From the NCBI GenBank assembly GCA_965277855.1, contig OZ255847.1, positions 1,550,001 to 1,614,000 on the forward strand: a stretch of 64,000 nt of DNA. The letters run 5' to 3'. A program made the position numbers and the translations under genes. The DNA comes from Bog-105 sp965277855. GTDB taxonomy: Bacteria; Acidobacteriota; Terriglobia; Bryobacterales; Bryobacteraceae. Under the pieces are notes generated by a model, which was not told where the DNA came from, did not search any database, and worked only from the letters and a program-made list of their open reading frames with translations. Shown here piece after piece: positions 54,073 through 62,465 of this stretch (position 1 is its first letter; every line of letters begins with the position of its first letter).

Positions 54073-54765
54073 ATGTTTACGACCAAGATCGGAAATCTTT
54101 TGACCGCTGCCCTCACATGCACCTGCTGCTGCGTGCCGCTCGCTTCACAAACTGCAACGGCCCACCGAAACTCCTTCTCAGCGAACCCGCAGGCGCAGAT
54201 TCGTGTCTTCAACCTGGCTCGTGTTCCGAAACGTGATTTGTCACACGCAGAGGCCGAAGTCGCCAGGATCTTCGCTGAGGCAGATATGAATGTCGGCTGG
54301 GTCGAGGGCGCGCCGAATGACACGGCATCCTTGCGTATGGATTTTACGGGTAACAACTTGTCGCCGGCAGGTTGCCCGGCCGCCCGCCCTCCGCGCGAGT
54401 TGCGGGTGCTTCTGCTGCCGCGCGCTCCGCACGGGGTCAACCCAGGAACGCTTGCCTTTTCGCTACCGTGTGCCGCATTCGGTATCGATTCGACTGTCTT
54501 CATAGACCGCTGTGAAAACGTAACGCATCACTTGCGCGCGTCGTTCAATAAGGTCCTGGCCTACACCATAGCCCACGAACTCGGACATGTACTGTTACGC
54601 TCAAGCGAACACTCGCGGACGGGGCTCATGCGCGCCAAATGGGACCCGGATACCTGGCTCCGAGCAACTGTCGAAGGCATTCCCATCGATCCGGAACTGG
54701 CCCGGCGCATGCGCACGGAACTCCTGAGATTCGCGTCATCGAAAACGGTTCTGGCGAGCCGTTGA
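54073..54765 (+). CDS. Small secreted zincin-like metalloprotease (module B)
   Basis: A 230-residue exported protein (signal TKIGNLLTAALTCTCCCVPLA, with several Cys). The zinc motif HELGH is at 168-172, with a third-ligand candidate at His180 (HELGHVLLRSSEH) and GLM after it. Motif, spacing and the GLM-R-A-x-W end match the module A protease at 19045. Other cysteines (SPAGCPAARP, SLPCAAFG, DRCENV) could form disulfides. It is divergent from the broken module B regulator. Predicted periplasmic or secreted protease; substrate unknown. Confidence 0.8.
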   Translation: MFTTKIGNLLTAALTCTCCCVPLASQTATAHRNSFSANPQAQIRVFNLARVPKRDLSHAEAEVARIFAEADMNVGWVEGAPNDTASLRMDFTGNNLSPAGCPAARPPRELRVLLLPRAPHGVNPGTLAFSLPCAAFGIDSTVFIDRCENVTHHLRASFNKVLAYTIAHELGHVLLRSSEHSRTGLMRAKWDPDTWLRATVEGIPIDPELARRMRTELLRFASSKTVLASR

Positions 54766-54880
54766 GTGCTTGTGCGGAGCTCTGACGGTGGGCGATCCGC
54801 CGCATAATACGGTGCCAAATGCAGAGGCCCGCGAAAGAGAGCAGCTAAGATTACAGCACGTAACGTTCTGGTTTTAGGGA

Positions 54881-55666
54881 ATGCCAAACGCAAGCAAGAT
54901 TCATTGCAACCATACGATGCACGAGGTCTTGCGCCTCGTCGTATTCGGTGCATTGCTAGCAGGTATTTTACTTTCTCAGGTAGACAAAGGTCATCCAGCC
55001 GGAGCAGTTAACGATATTGTCAAATCTCGCTTGCCGGACGCGATGCGCCGCCTCAAGCAGGGCGACTTCTTCCGGGGCGATGCCGGCATAATTGCTGAAG
55101 CAGGGGCGGTGCAGGCCATTCCCGACCTCAAGAAACAGTTTGAGGCCACTCAGGATGAAGTCGACAAGATCACGATCGCGAGCGCTCTGGTGAGGCTCGG
55201 GGACAAAAACCCGGCTTACTGGACCTTCTTAGTGCAACAAGCGTCCGATGCAGTCAATAGCGATGCTCCAGCCCTGCAACCGTTTGACGCTAAAGGGAAG
55301 GCTCTGCCAGGGGAGTCAGCAGACTACATCGCCTGGACCAAAGCGCATAACCTCACATCCGAAGCGGCCGGAAATATCAGTCTGCTGAACCTGGCCCGAG
55401 TGACTTGGCTGGGCGAAACGCGGGATCGCAGAGCCATTGTCTTATTGCAGCAGGCGCTGTTTTCCCCTGACTACATGATCCAAACTGCGGCGGCGCGCGG
55501 TTTGGCAGAGATCGGAGACAAAGCTTCCATACCGCTGATCATCCAGGCGTGCCGGCAAGCGCCGGCCGAAGTAGCGATTGTGATAGCAGGTCCCCTATTA
55601 GATTTCAACGATGCGGCGGCCCAAAGTGCGGCCGAAGAGCTCCGGTCCTCCCAGGTCGCGAAGTAG
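54881..55666 (+). CDS. Exported HEAT-repeat-like protein
   Basis: A 261-residue protein; a start at the internal Met13 (MHEVLRLVVFGALLAGILLS) gives a clean signal peptide. The mature part is helical with HEAT/PBS-like repeats (ALVRLGDKNPAYWTFLVQQA, AAARGLAEIGDKASIPLIIQ). There is an Asn/Asp-rich central stretch. Probably a periplasmic protein-interaction scaffold. It lies 115 bp after the zincin gene on the same strand and may be co-transcribed with it; no joint function is known. Confidence 0.7.
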   Translation: MPNASKIHCNHTMHEVLRLVVFGALLAGILLSQVDKGHPAGAVNDIVKSRLPDAMRRLKQGDFFRGDAGIIAEAGAVQAIPDLKKQFEATQDEVDKITIASALVRLGDKNPAYWTFLVQQASDAVNSDAPALQPFDAKGKALPGESADYIAWTKAHNLTSEAAGNISLLNLARVTWLGETRDRRAIVLLQQALFSPDYMIQTAAARGLAEIGDKASIPLIIQACRQAPAEVAIVIAGPLLDFNDAAAQSAAEELRSSQVAK

Positions 55667-55705
55667 AAAGTTCCGCCAGGAGTATCCATGCTCGCGTACT
55701 CACCT

Positions 55706-56524
55706 TCATGCCATCGGCACATGGTTTAGATGCAGCGTAGCCGCGGCCAGATAGTCACTCGGTCTCAATCCCGAAAACGCCCGGAAATCATGAATGAAGT
55801 GCGCTTGGTCGTAATACCCGCACTCCAAAGCAATCTGCGTCCATTCGATCTCGCGCTTTCCATGTACCGCCCGCAACACGCTCTGAAAGCGGCGGACCCG
55901 CTGGAACACTTTCGGCGTTAGCCCGACTTGCCGGTGAAAGAGCTCGATGAAGCGCCGCGAACTCAGATCCACCTGCACCGAGATTGCCGCAACACGGTTC
56001 ACATCCATCGAACGGTCGAATTGCCGCAACGCAAATCCCACGCCTGGATGGAGCTCGGGCGGTCTCATCAACGCCGCTAACAAACACTCCTCCAGCACGC
56101 GAAACAGCGCACACACGGTCGGAGCGGCCAGCAGCCTTTCCCGGATCTCCGCCGCGCGGTGCGGCCACAGATCCGCCAAATCCGCCGATTCCCCCTCCAT
56201 CTCACTCATCGGCACACGAAAAAACGGATACGCCCCGCCCGGATGAAATTGCACGCCCACCACGCGCTCCTGCTGATCCGCATCGATCACGAAACAATCC
56301 GATCGCGCACCCGAAAGCGCGGCCAGCCCGTAAGAACGGAATCGACTGACATCCTGCGCCTCATAAATCCGCAGCGGTTCCTCGCGCAGATTGAAAATGA
56401 TCGACGGCTCGCCATTCGGCAGCAGCCGCTCCAGCCTATGGTTTGACGGTTCGCCTTCCCAATACCAGAGGCACGATACTAAGCCTGAAAGCGGTGGTTG
56501 CGGAATGTATCGGCGATGCATCAT
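55706..56524 (-). CDS. AraC-family transcriptional regulator
   Basis: A 272-residue regulator. The N-terminal half is a DUF6597-like sensing domain (MMHRRYIPQPPLSGLVSCLW, GVQFHPGGAYPFFRVPMSEM) and the C-terminal third is an AraC DNA-binding domain (RRFIELFHRQVGLTPKVFQR, ALECGYYDQAHFIHDFRAFS, GLRPSDYLAA). It is divergent from the SGNH hydrolase gene with only 38 bp between starts, so it probably controls that gene and itself. The ligand is unknown. Confidence 0.9.
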   Translation of the reverse strand: MMHRRYIPQPPLSGLVSCLWYWEGEPSNHRLERLLPNGEPSIIFNLREEPLRIYEAQDVSRFRSYGLAALSGARSDCFVIDADQQERVVGVQFHPGGAYPFFRVPMSEMEGESADLADLWPHRAAEIRERLLAAPTVCALFRVLEECLLAALMRPPELHPGVGFALRQFDRSMDVNRVAAISVQVDLSSRRFIELFHRQVGLTPKVFQRVRRFQSVLRAVHGKREIEWTQIALECGYYDQAHFIHDFRAFSGLRPSDYLAAATLHLNHVPMA

Positions 56525-56562
56525 CCTAACGCCCGCTGATAGGATAACGATTTCTTCACGCG

Positions 56563-57795
56563 ATGAAAATCATACTTGGTTTACTGGCCCTCTGCTGTGC
56601 TCTTTCCGCTTCCGCCGCCGCTCCCGAACATTGGATCGTCACCTGGGGCGCCAGTCCTTCGCCGCAGGAAACCGACCCCGCCAAAATCGCCAAAGCCAAG
56701 CTCTCTTTTCACAATCAGACGATCCGCGAAATCGTCCATACCAGCGCGGGCGGCGACCTGCTGCGCGTTCGCCTGTCAAACGTCTTCGGCAAAGACGCCG
56801 TTCACATCGGCGCAGCGCATCTGGCCCTCCGCGCAAAGGAATCCGCCATCGCGCCAGGCTCCGATCAAGTCCTCACTTTCAGTGGACGTCCCACCATCAC
56901 CATCCCGCCCAACGCCATTGTGGTCAGCGATCCCGTAAAGCTTCGGGTCGCGCCCCGCAGTGACCTGGCCGTCTCGCTATTTGTCCCCGAAGAAACCATG
57001 GGTGCAGGCATTCACTACTCCGCCGAGCAAACCTCGTATTTAGCCTCCGGAGACCAGACCGCCTCCGCTTCCCTGCCCGGCTCAGACACCGTTGCCTCCT
57101 GGGTCTTCCTCGCCGACGTCGATGTGCTCGAGAACGGCAACTCTGCCACGCTGGCGGCCTTCGGCGATTCCATCACCGACGGCGCACGCTCCACTCAGGA
57201 CGCCAATAACCGCTGGCCTGACATTCTGGCCGGGCGCTTACTCGACCGGAAAAACGGTCCCAACATCGGAGTCCTCAACGCAGGCATCGGCGGCAATCGA
57301 GTGCTGCACGACGCGCAAGGCAACATCGCTTTTGGCGTGAGTGCCCTCGCGCGCTTCGATCGCGATGTTCTTTCCCAGCCCGGCATCCGCTATGTCATCG
57401 TGCTCGAAGGGATCAACGATCTCGGCCATCCTGGCACGTCCGCTCCCGCCTCCGAAACCGTGACTGCGGAAGACATCGAAGCGGGCCTGCAGCAGCTCGC
57501 CGAGCGCGCTCACGAACATGGCATCCGGGTTTACGGAGCCACTCTGACGCCGTTCGAGGGCACTGTTTTTCCCGGCTACTTCAGTCCCGAAAAAGAAATC
57601 AAGCGCAAGGCCATCAACAACTGGATCCGCACCACCAAAGTCTTCGATGGCGTGGTTGATTTCGATAGAACCATCCGCGATCCACAGCATCCCGACCGCG
57701 TACTTCCCGCTTTTGACGGCGGCGATCATCTCCATCCTGGCGACGCCGGCTATACCGCCATGGGCCGGCAAATCGACCTTCGCTTATTCCAGTAG
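56563..57795 (+). CDS. Secreted SGNH/GDSL-family hydrolase
   Basis: A 410-residue enzyme with a Sec signal (MKIILGLLALCCALSASAAA). An N-terminal beta-domain (about 25-190) precedes an SGNH hydrolase domain: block I AAFGDSITDGARS with the catalytic Ser, block II NAGIGGNRVL, block III EGINDLGHPG, block V GGDHLHPGDAGY with Asp-His. Length and layout fit GDSL lipase/acetylxylan-esterase-like exported enzymes. It is controlled, probably, by the divergent AraC gene. The IS element begins 15 bp after its stop. Confidence 0.9.
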   Translation: MKIILGLLALCCALSASAAAPEHWIVTWGASPSPQETDPAKIAKAKLSFHNQTIREIVHTSAGGDLLRVRLSNVFGKDAVHIGAAHLALRAKESAIAPGSDQVLTFSGRPTITIPPNAIVVSDPVKLRVAPRSDLAVSLFVPEETMGAGIHYSAEQTSYLASGDQTASASLPGSDTVASWVFLADVDVLENGNSATLAAFGDSITDGARSTQDANNRWPDILAGRLLDRKNGPNIGVLNAGIGGNRVLHDAQGNIAFGVSALARFDRDVLSQPGIRYVIVLEGINDLGHPGTSAPASETVTAEDIEAGLQQLAERAHEHGIRVYGATLTPFEGTVFPGYFSPEKEIKRKAINNWIRTTKVFDGVVDFDRTIRDPQHPDRVLPAFDGGDHLHPGDAGYTAMGRQIDLRLFQ

Positions 57796-57809
57796 GGTAG
57801 GCTTCAGCC
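57792..57809. repeat. Left half of the intergenic repeat split by the IS element
   Basis: The first 18 bp of the 27-bp dispersed repeat (intact copy 3661-3687). The remaining 9 bp (TGCCATCTT) is at 59191-59199. The last 10 bp, GGCTTCAGCC at 57800-57809, is duplicated at 59181-59190 as the IS target-site duplication. Confidence 0.85.
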
Positions 57810-59180
57810 CAATGTCGTTTACTTAAGAACATCAGGTACGAGAAGTCCTGGAAGGACGACTCCAAGCAGCGCGGGGGTAGGATCTGGGTTTGGTTCGATA
57901 GGGGAGGATGTAATCGGTAGCGATTGAGATGATGCGGTCCCAGCAGGTCTGCCATTGTCGTGGGGTGCGCGCAGCGTTGAGGTCGGGCAGAAAGGTTTCG
58001 ACGAGCGTGTAGACGTTGGTAAAACTGACGCGGCGCGGCGCCACCTGAGCCTTTTCGGCGGCCAGACAGATGACGGCGCGCACCAGATTGTAAGCGGCCA
58101 GAGCGAGGAAAAGCTCCTTTCCCAAGAGGTCGGCCGAACGGATCGAAAGTTGTTGCAGGCGAACGGTTTGCTTAATGGAGCGCAAATCGGTTTCCACGTT
58201 CCAGCGCCGGCGATAAAGGGCGCTGAGAGCCTCGGGCGGCAGATCGAGCGTCGTGAAGAAGTAAAGGAATGCCTCTTTGGACGAAGGATCCGCCGCTAGG
58301 CAAACGAGCCGCCCGGAGACGCTGGCCTGCTCCGGAACGGGACCGCCGCAGCGATCCAAGCGGGTGGGCCGCCAACAGACAGTTTGTTCCGAGGGAGCGG
58401 TCAGCGGGGCACCGGCCAACGCTTCGGCGCGTAAGCGAGTCAAGCGCACCAAGGCGGGACGACGGTGTTGCGCGGCGGCCCAGGCTACCGCAAATACGCC
58501 AAAATTCCTGTCGCCCAGCACCACCGCCTGCTCCGGCAAATGCGGAATCGCTTCTAAAGCCAATTGTTGCTCGCTGACGGCTTCCGGGCCCTGATAAGGA
58601 CCCCAATGGGGACGCAGCGCCAAGCCGGTTTGTACATCTTGCAACACCACCAGCCTTAGCATCGGCCAATGCGAGACGCCGTGCTGATTGCGTGAGGGCG
58701 GATAGGCGCTCACCAGATCGGGAGTATGCGGCAGCGTGAGGGTCGTTCCATCCAGCACGAAAATCGGGCGGTCCGGCAAGACCGGATTGCGCGGCAACCA
58801 GCCGCGCAGTTGTTCGACAATGCGGTCAAAGACTTCGATAGCCACCAGTGTGGGCAGCTTTTGCCGCGCCCGGCAATAGGCACCCGCGCGCGCCGAAATC
58901 CTCTGGAGTTCCCGCTGACCCTCCCGCTGGCTTTGCAGCAGTTGCTGAACGGCTTGGGTGAGGGTGCCTTTGGGCAGCAGACGTTGTAGGATCATCAGCC
59001 GGACCACGGTACCCAGTGTGTAGATCCTTTGACGGGAAAAGGCGGCCCCTGCCGGGCGCAACGCGCTCCACAACCGACGATCGCCACTCAAACGTTCAAA
59101 CAAATCTAAAACCAAACGGGGATGGGGAAGGCTCATCCCGAACATTTTCCTATCTTATTGTTCTTAAGTAAACGACATTG
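57810..59180 (-). mobile_element. Complete IS4-family insertion sequence
   Basis: A 1371-bp element. The terminal inverted repeats are perfect over 22 bp (57810-57831 and 59159-59180), starting CAATGTCGTTTACTTAAG. They are flanked by the 10-bp direct repeat GGCTTCAGCC (57800-57809 and 59181-59190). It encodes one intact transposase. The target-site length and ends fit IS4-type transposition. The perfect ends and duplication suggest a recent or active copy. It sits inside a copy of a 27-bp intergenic repeat. Confidence 0.95.
57832..59145 (-). CDS. IS4-family DDE transposase
   Basis: A 437-residue transposase, intact. The DDE acids are visible: FVLDGTTL (first Asp), VLGDRNFG (second Asp), and the Glu in the YREK signature YRRRWNVETDLRSIK, which has the exact Y-x2-R-x3-E-x6-K spacing of IS4. 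It starts MFGMSLPHPRLVLDLFERL; the fourth residue Met is another possible start. The stop codon abuts the left inverted repeat. It catalyses cut-and-paste transposition. Confidence 0.95.
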   Translation of the reverse strand: MFGMSLPHPRLVLDLFERLSGDRRLWSALRPAGAAFSRQRIYTLGTVVRLMILQRLLPKGTLTQAVQQLLQSQREGQRELQRISARAGAYCRARQKLPTLVAIEVFDRIVEQLRGWLPRNPVLPDRPIFVLDGTTLTLPHTPDLVSAYPPSRNQHGVSHWPMLRLVVLQDVQTGLALRPHWGPYQGPEAVSEQQLALEAIPHLPEQAVVLGDRNFGVFAVAWAAAQHRRPALVRLTRLRAEALAGAPLTAPSEQTVCWRPTRLDRCGGPVPEQASVSGRLVCLAADPSSKEAFLYFFTTLDLPPEALSALYRRRWNVETDLRSIKQTVRLQQLSIRSADLLGKELFLALAAYNLVRAVICLAAEKAQVAPRRVSFTNVYTLVETFLPDLNAARTPRQWQTCWDRIISIATDYILPYRTKPRSYPRAAWSRPSRTSRT

Positions 59181-59199
59181 GGCTTCAGCCTGCCATCTT
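59181..59199. repeat. Target-site duplication and right half of the split repeat
   Basis: GGCTTCAGCC (59181-59190) duplicates 57800-57809, followed by TGCCATCTT, which completes the 27-bp repeat. Removing the element and one duplicate restores the repeat exactly, with the same 27 bp as at 3661-3687. Confidence 0.85.
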
Positions 59200-59224
59200 C
59201 TACACCAAGTTCTCAATCTCGTGA

Positions 59225-59728
59225 CTATATATCCATACCGGAGCGCAGAATTACAGGAGGAACCTCGCCCGATGCCGTCCTGGAAAGGTCGACAACGACC
59301 CCGAAAAGCAGGTGCGCCACCGCCGCGCTCACGTGCGACCGCATGTGTTTCCGCAGTGGATCCGACAGGCCCCATAAGCCAATCGCCGCTTCATCGAGCA
59401 CCAGCCACAACGCCAGTCCGAACGCCGTCCCCGAACCGGCGGCCATCTGCGGCCAGCGGTCCGTCGCCACTGCATAGCTCGCGCCCGCTGCCGCGCCGAC
59501 GCTGTAATGCAACATCAGCGCTATCTTCTCGGCCTCGGATCTCCCAGGCGTGTCGCCGTACAGCAGCTGAGAAAATTTGTTCACCGAAGCCACATCGGAC
59601 TCTTCATCGAATCCGAAGATGCCATCTTTGGACTCCGGATACAGCGCTTCCCACACCACACGAAATTCGTGCATCACCAGCGCGCCGGCCAATCCCGCCA
59701 GCGCTCCGCAAAACAGGCGCTTGATCAT
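59225..59728 (-). CDS. DUF1440/YagU-like inner-membrane protein
   Basis: A 167-residue protein with three or four hydrophobic segments (KRLFCGALAGLAGALVMHEF, LHYSVGAAAGASYAVATD, AFGLALWLVLDEAAIGLW, HVSAAVAHLLFGVVVDL), a DUF1440-type layout. YagU is linked to acid resistance in E. coli, but that function is not shown here. It starts 3 bp after the MacB-like ATPase stop, so it is the last gene of the operon that runs from the right edge. Confidence 0.8.
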   Translation of the reverse strand: MIKRLFCGALAGLAGALVMHEFRVVWEALYPESKDGIFGFDEESDVASVNKFSQLLYGDTPGRSEAEKIALMLHYSVGAAAGASYAVATDRWPQMAAGSGTAFGLALWLVLDEAAIGLWGLSDPLRKHMRSHVSAAVAHLLFGVVVDLSRTASGEVPPVILRSGMDI

Positions 59729-59731
59729 TGC

Positions 59732-60406
59732 TTACTGAAACCTCCCATCGCGCATATGAACGGTTCGGTCGGCAAACGCCGCCGCTTCCGGATTGTGCGT
59801 GATCATCAGAATCGTCTGCCCGATGCTCTTGTTGAGCTTGCGCAGCACATCGAGTACCGCATCCGAATTCACCGTGTCCAGATTGCCCGTCGGCTCATCC
59901 GCCAGCAGAATTGCCGGCTGATTCACCAGCGCCCGCGCAATCGCCACGCGCTGCTGTTCGCCGCCCGATAAAGCCCGCGGCCGGTGATCCAAACGGTTCT
60001 GAATCCCCAGTTGTTTGAGAATCTCTTCGAACCCCACTGGACGTTTCACCACACCAGCCAGAGACTGCGCAATAGCAATGTTGTCCTTCGCGGTAAGCGT
60101 CGGCAGCAGGTTGTATTTCTGAAAAACAAAACCGATCTTCTTCTGCCGCATCTCGGTCCGTTCCGATTCGCTCATGCGTCGCAGTTCCCGGCCATCGATC
60201 CAGACCTCACCATCGGTCGGCGGCGCCAGTCCGCCGAGAATATGAAACAGCGTCGACTTGCCCGATCCAGAGGGCCCCACCACCGCAAGGAACTCCCCGC
60301 GCCCCACATCTAGATCCACGCCACGGAGCGCCTGCACCGGCACTTCTCCCGAGTTGTACGTTTTCTGCAGCCCGCGTATGCGAATAATCGGATCGCCGCT
60401 ATTCAT
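59732..60406 (-). CDS. MacB/LolD-type ABC transporter ATP-binding protein
   Basis: About 224 residues from ATG 60406 (MNSGDPIIRIRGLQKTYNSG); the longer frame to 60481 lies inside the permease gene. Walker A GPSGSGKST, signature LSGGEQQR, Walker B ILLADEPTGNLD and a switch His in LMITHNPEAA. The LolD/MacB group powers efflux or outer-membrane lipoprotein transport with an FtsX-fold permease. The start overlaps the stop of the permease gene by 8 bp. Confidence 0.93.
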   Translation of the reverse strand: MNSGDPIIRIRGLQKTYNSGEVPVQALRGVDLDVGRGEFLAVVGPSGSGKSTLFHILGGLAPPTDGEVWIDGRELRRMSESERTEMRQKKIGFVFQKYNLLPTLTAKDNIAIAQSLAGVVKRPVGFEEILKQLGIQNRLDHRPRALSGGEQQRVAIARALVNQPAILLADEPTGNLDTVNSDAVLDVLRKLNKSIGQTILMITHNPEAAAFADRTVHMRDGRFQ

Positions 60407-61505
60407 AAGACAGCGCCTCGATCGCATCCTGCCGCGCGGCTTTCCATCCCGGGTAAATCGCTCCGAGCAGCGCGCCCGCAATAGCTATCAACGCCGCCCA
60501 CGGCCACCAGTCCGGCACACTCACAATGCTGAGCGATGCCGGCCGCAACGCCGTCACTAACGATTTCGCGGCGAAGGAAAGCAGGATGCCAATGACACAT
60601 CCAAGCAGCGCCATCACCAGCGCTTCCCGCACCAGAATGTCTATGATCGTATGCGGCTTGGCCCCTAGCGCCTTTAGTATTCCAATTTCTCTGGTGCGCT
60701 CGATAACCGCCGTATACATCGATAAAAACACCACCAGAAATCCCACCAGCAAAGCCAGCAAGGTAATCACACGGATAAAAACTCGCAGCTCCGGCAGGTT
60801 GTTAATGCTGAATTGCGAAAGAAACGCCTGCATCGAAATCGCTTTTAAATCGCCCTTCAGCAAACGATCCAACGCCGCCACTTCCTGATCTGCCAACGCC
60901 GGATTATCGAGCTTCACGAAAATTTCCGTGATGCGCGGCGGATTGGCATTGGAAGTCGCCTCCTGCAGACTCTTCAACTGCACGATCAAACGGCCGAGTA
61001 CCGCATTTTGCATGATCCCGCAAACCGTCCAATCGCGATTCAACAGTTTCTGCTTTTGCCCAACCTGAATGTGGTTTTGTTCCGCGTAATATTCGTCGAC
61101 GAGCACATCGTCCGCGTTTTGCGGAAGCCGCCCAGCCAGTAATCGCAGCCCGCCGCTCATCTTCTCAAGCTCAGCAATGTTTACGCCGCTCATCGTGGTG
61201 ATTAGCGCCACGTTCTGCGAGATTACTCCCAGCGCTTGCACCACATGCGGCTGCTTCGCGACAAACGGCACAAAGCTTTCGAGCACTTGCCCCGATGAAA
61301 ATGAAATCGTCGCGCCGCCATTATCCGGCTTCATGACGATGTCGGCGCCGGTTCCCTTCTGCCGCCGCGCCGATTCCTGCAGTAATCCGCGGCTCAATCC
61401 AATTAATGTCAAAATCGACATCACCTGAACCCCGATCACCAGCGCCGACAACAAGGTCCGCACCCAGCGATGCCGCAGATTTTCCCAAACTAATTTATTG
61501 ATCAT
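60399..61505 (-). CDS. MacB/FtsX-fold ABC transporter permease
   Basis: About 368 residues from ATG 61505 (MINKLVWENLRHRWVRTLL); the frame extends to 61550 but overlaps the upstream gene. The layout is FtsX-like: one N-terminal helix, a large periplasmic domain (about residues 45-235), then three helices (VIERTREIGILKALGAKPHT, MALLGCVIGILLSFAAKSL, WPWAALIAIAGALLGAIYPG). It pairs with the ATPase that overlaps its 3' end. Lipoprotein or small-molecule export is likely; the substrate is unknown. Confidence 0.9.
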   Translation of the reverse strand: MINKLVWENLRHRWVRTLLSALVIGVQVMSILTLIGLSRGLLQESARRQKGTGADIVMKPDNGGATISFSSGQVLESFVPFVAKQPHVVQALGVISQNVALITTMSGVNIAELEKMSGGLRLLAGRLPQNADDVLVDEYYAEQNHIQVGQKQKLLNRDWTVCGIMQNAVLGRLIVQLKSLQEATSNANPPRITEIFVKLDNPALADQEVAALDRLLKGDLKAISMQAFLSQFSINNLPELRVFIRVITLLALLVGFLVVFLSMYTAVIERTREIGILKALGAKPHTIIDILVREALVMALLGCVIGILLSFAAKSLVTALRPASLSIVSVPDWWPWAALIAIAGALLGAIYPGWKAARQDAIEALSYE

Positions 61506-61518
61506 CCTGAAATATCTG

Positions 61519-62370
61519 CTACGGCTGTCCGGCAAGAAACTGCTTGACAACGGTCACAATCTGCTGGTGATCCCTTTCCACTTTCTCATTGAGCGCGCGC
61601 ATGGTTTTGTCATCGATCCGGTTCGCTAGTAGGTTCAGCACCTGGCCTACTTCCGGCTTTTGCTCAAGCAAACTCTCTCTCGCCACAAAGCAGGCATTGT
61701 ATGGCGGAAAGGCACTCTTATCATCGCGCAGCATCATTAATGTTGGATCGTTCAGTTGCGCATCGGTCGAGTTCCCGGCGGCCATATCCACCCGCTTCTG
61801 CCCGAGCGCCTGATAAAGCAGTCCCAGGTCCATGCTCTTCGCCGTCCCTTGCCAGGGCAGTCCGTACACTTTGTTCAAGCGAACCAGACCATCCGGCCGC
61901 GTGAGAAATTCATAGCCGATACCCAACCGCCAGGCGCGCACCTTCGCCGCCGACAGATTGCCTGAAGACAGCGCCTTTCCGTCCTCCCGCCGCACCACCA
62001 TGGCGAACGTGTCGTTAAATCCAATTGGCGGTAACCAGACCAGATGGAAGCGCCGCCGGTAATCATCCTTGACGATCTGGAAAGCCAGTGCGGGGTCCGC
62101 TGGGATCTTCGTTTTTAGTATCACGCCCGCCGCTGTCCCGGTGTACTCCGGGTAAATATCAATGTCACCCTTGGTGATGGCAAGATGTGTCAATAATGTT
62201 CCTCCCAGATTCAGGCGGCGGACCACGTGAGTATGCAGCTTGCGTTCAATCTGCTGCGCGGCGATCTCTCCCAAAATGATTTGCTCAGTAAAATTTTTTG
62301 AGCCAACCACGATGTCCCCGCTTCGCCCGCAGCCCGCCAAAAGCGCACAGGCCGCGAGCCACGGCGCCAT
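61519..62370 (-). CDS. Glycine-betaine/osmoprotectant (OpuC/ProX-type) substrate-binding lipoprotein
   Basis: About 283 residues from ATG 62370. It has a lipobox (MAPWLAACALLAGCGRSGD) with Cys14 as the lipidation site, followed by the OpuAC domain (VVGSKNFTEQIILGEIAAQQ, KGDIDIYPEYTGTAAGVILK). The longer frame to 62505 reads through a dispersed repeat and is unlikely. It binds quaternary ammonium compounds for the permease encoded upstream (95 bp gap), and is followed by a MacB-like exporter 13 bp later. No betaine-site residues were checked in detail. Confidence 0.88.
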   Translation of the reverse strand: MAPWLAACALLAGCGRSGDIVVGSKNFTEQIILGEIAAQQIERKLHTHVVRRLNLGGTLLTHLAITKGDIDIYPEYTGTAAGVILKTKIPADPALAFQIVKDDYRRRFHLVWLPPIGFNDTFAMVVRREDGKALSSGNLSAAKVRAWRLGIGYEFLTRPDGLVRLNKVYGLPWQGTAKSMDLGLLYQALGQKRVDMAAGNSTDAQLNDPTLMMLRDDKSAFPPYNACFVARESLLEQKPEVGQVLNLLANRIDDKTMRALNEKVERDHQQIVTVVKQFLAGQP

Positions 62371-62427
62371 ACGAAAAAGGAACTCGCGCTTTCGGGCGCC
62401 GTGGGCGCGGTCCGTTGTGCGCGTGTT
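62339..62427. repeat. Structured dispersed repeat, copy B
   Basis: It shares three conserved blocks with copy A (31023-31123): AAAAGCGCACAGGCCGC, CCATACGAAA-x-AGGAA-x-TC, and TCCG-x-TGTGCGCGTGTT. The spacers differ but again form a stem: CCACGGCGCC (62359-62368) with GGCGCCGTGG (62395-62404). Outer GCGCACA and TGTGCGC can pair. It overlaps the first codons of the osmoprotectant-binding gene on the minus strand. Confidence 0.65.
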
Positions 62428-62465
62428 ACGTGGAAGCGCACAGGCGAGAGCCACACATGCCAGCT

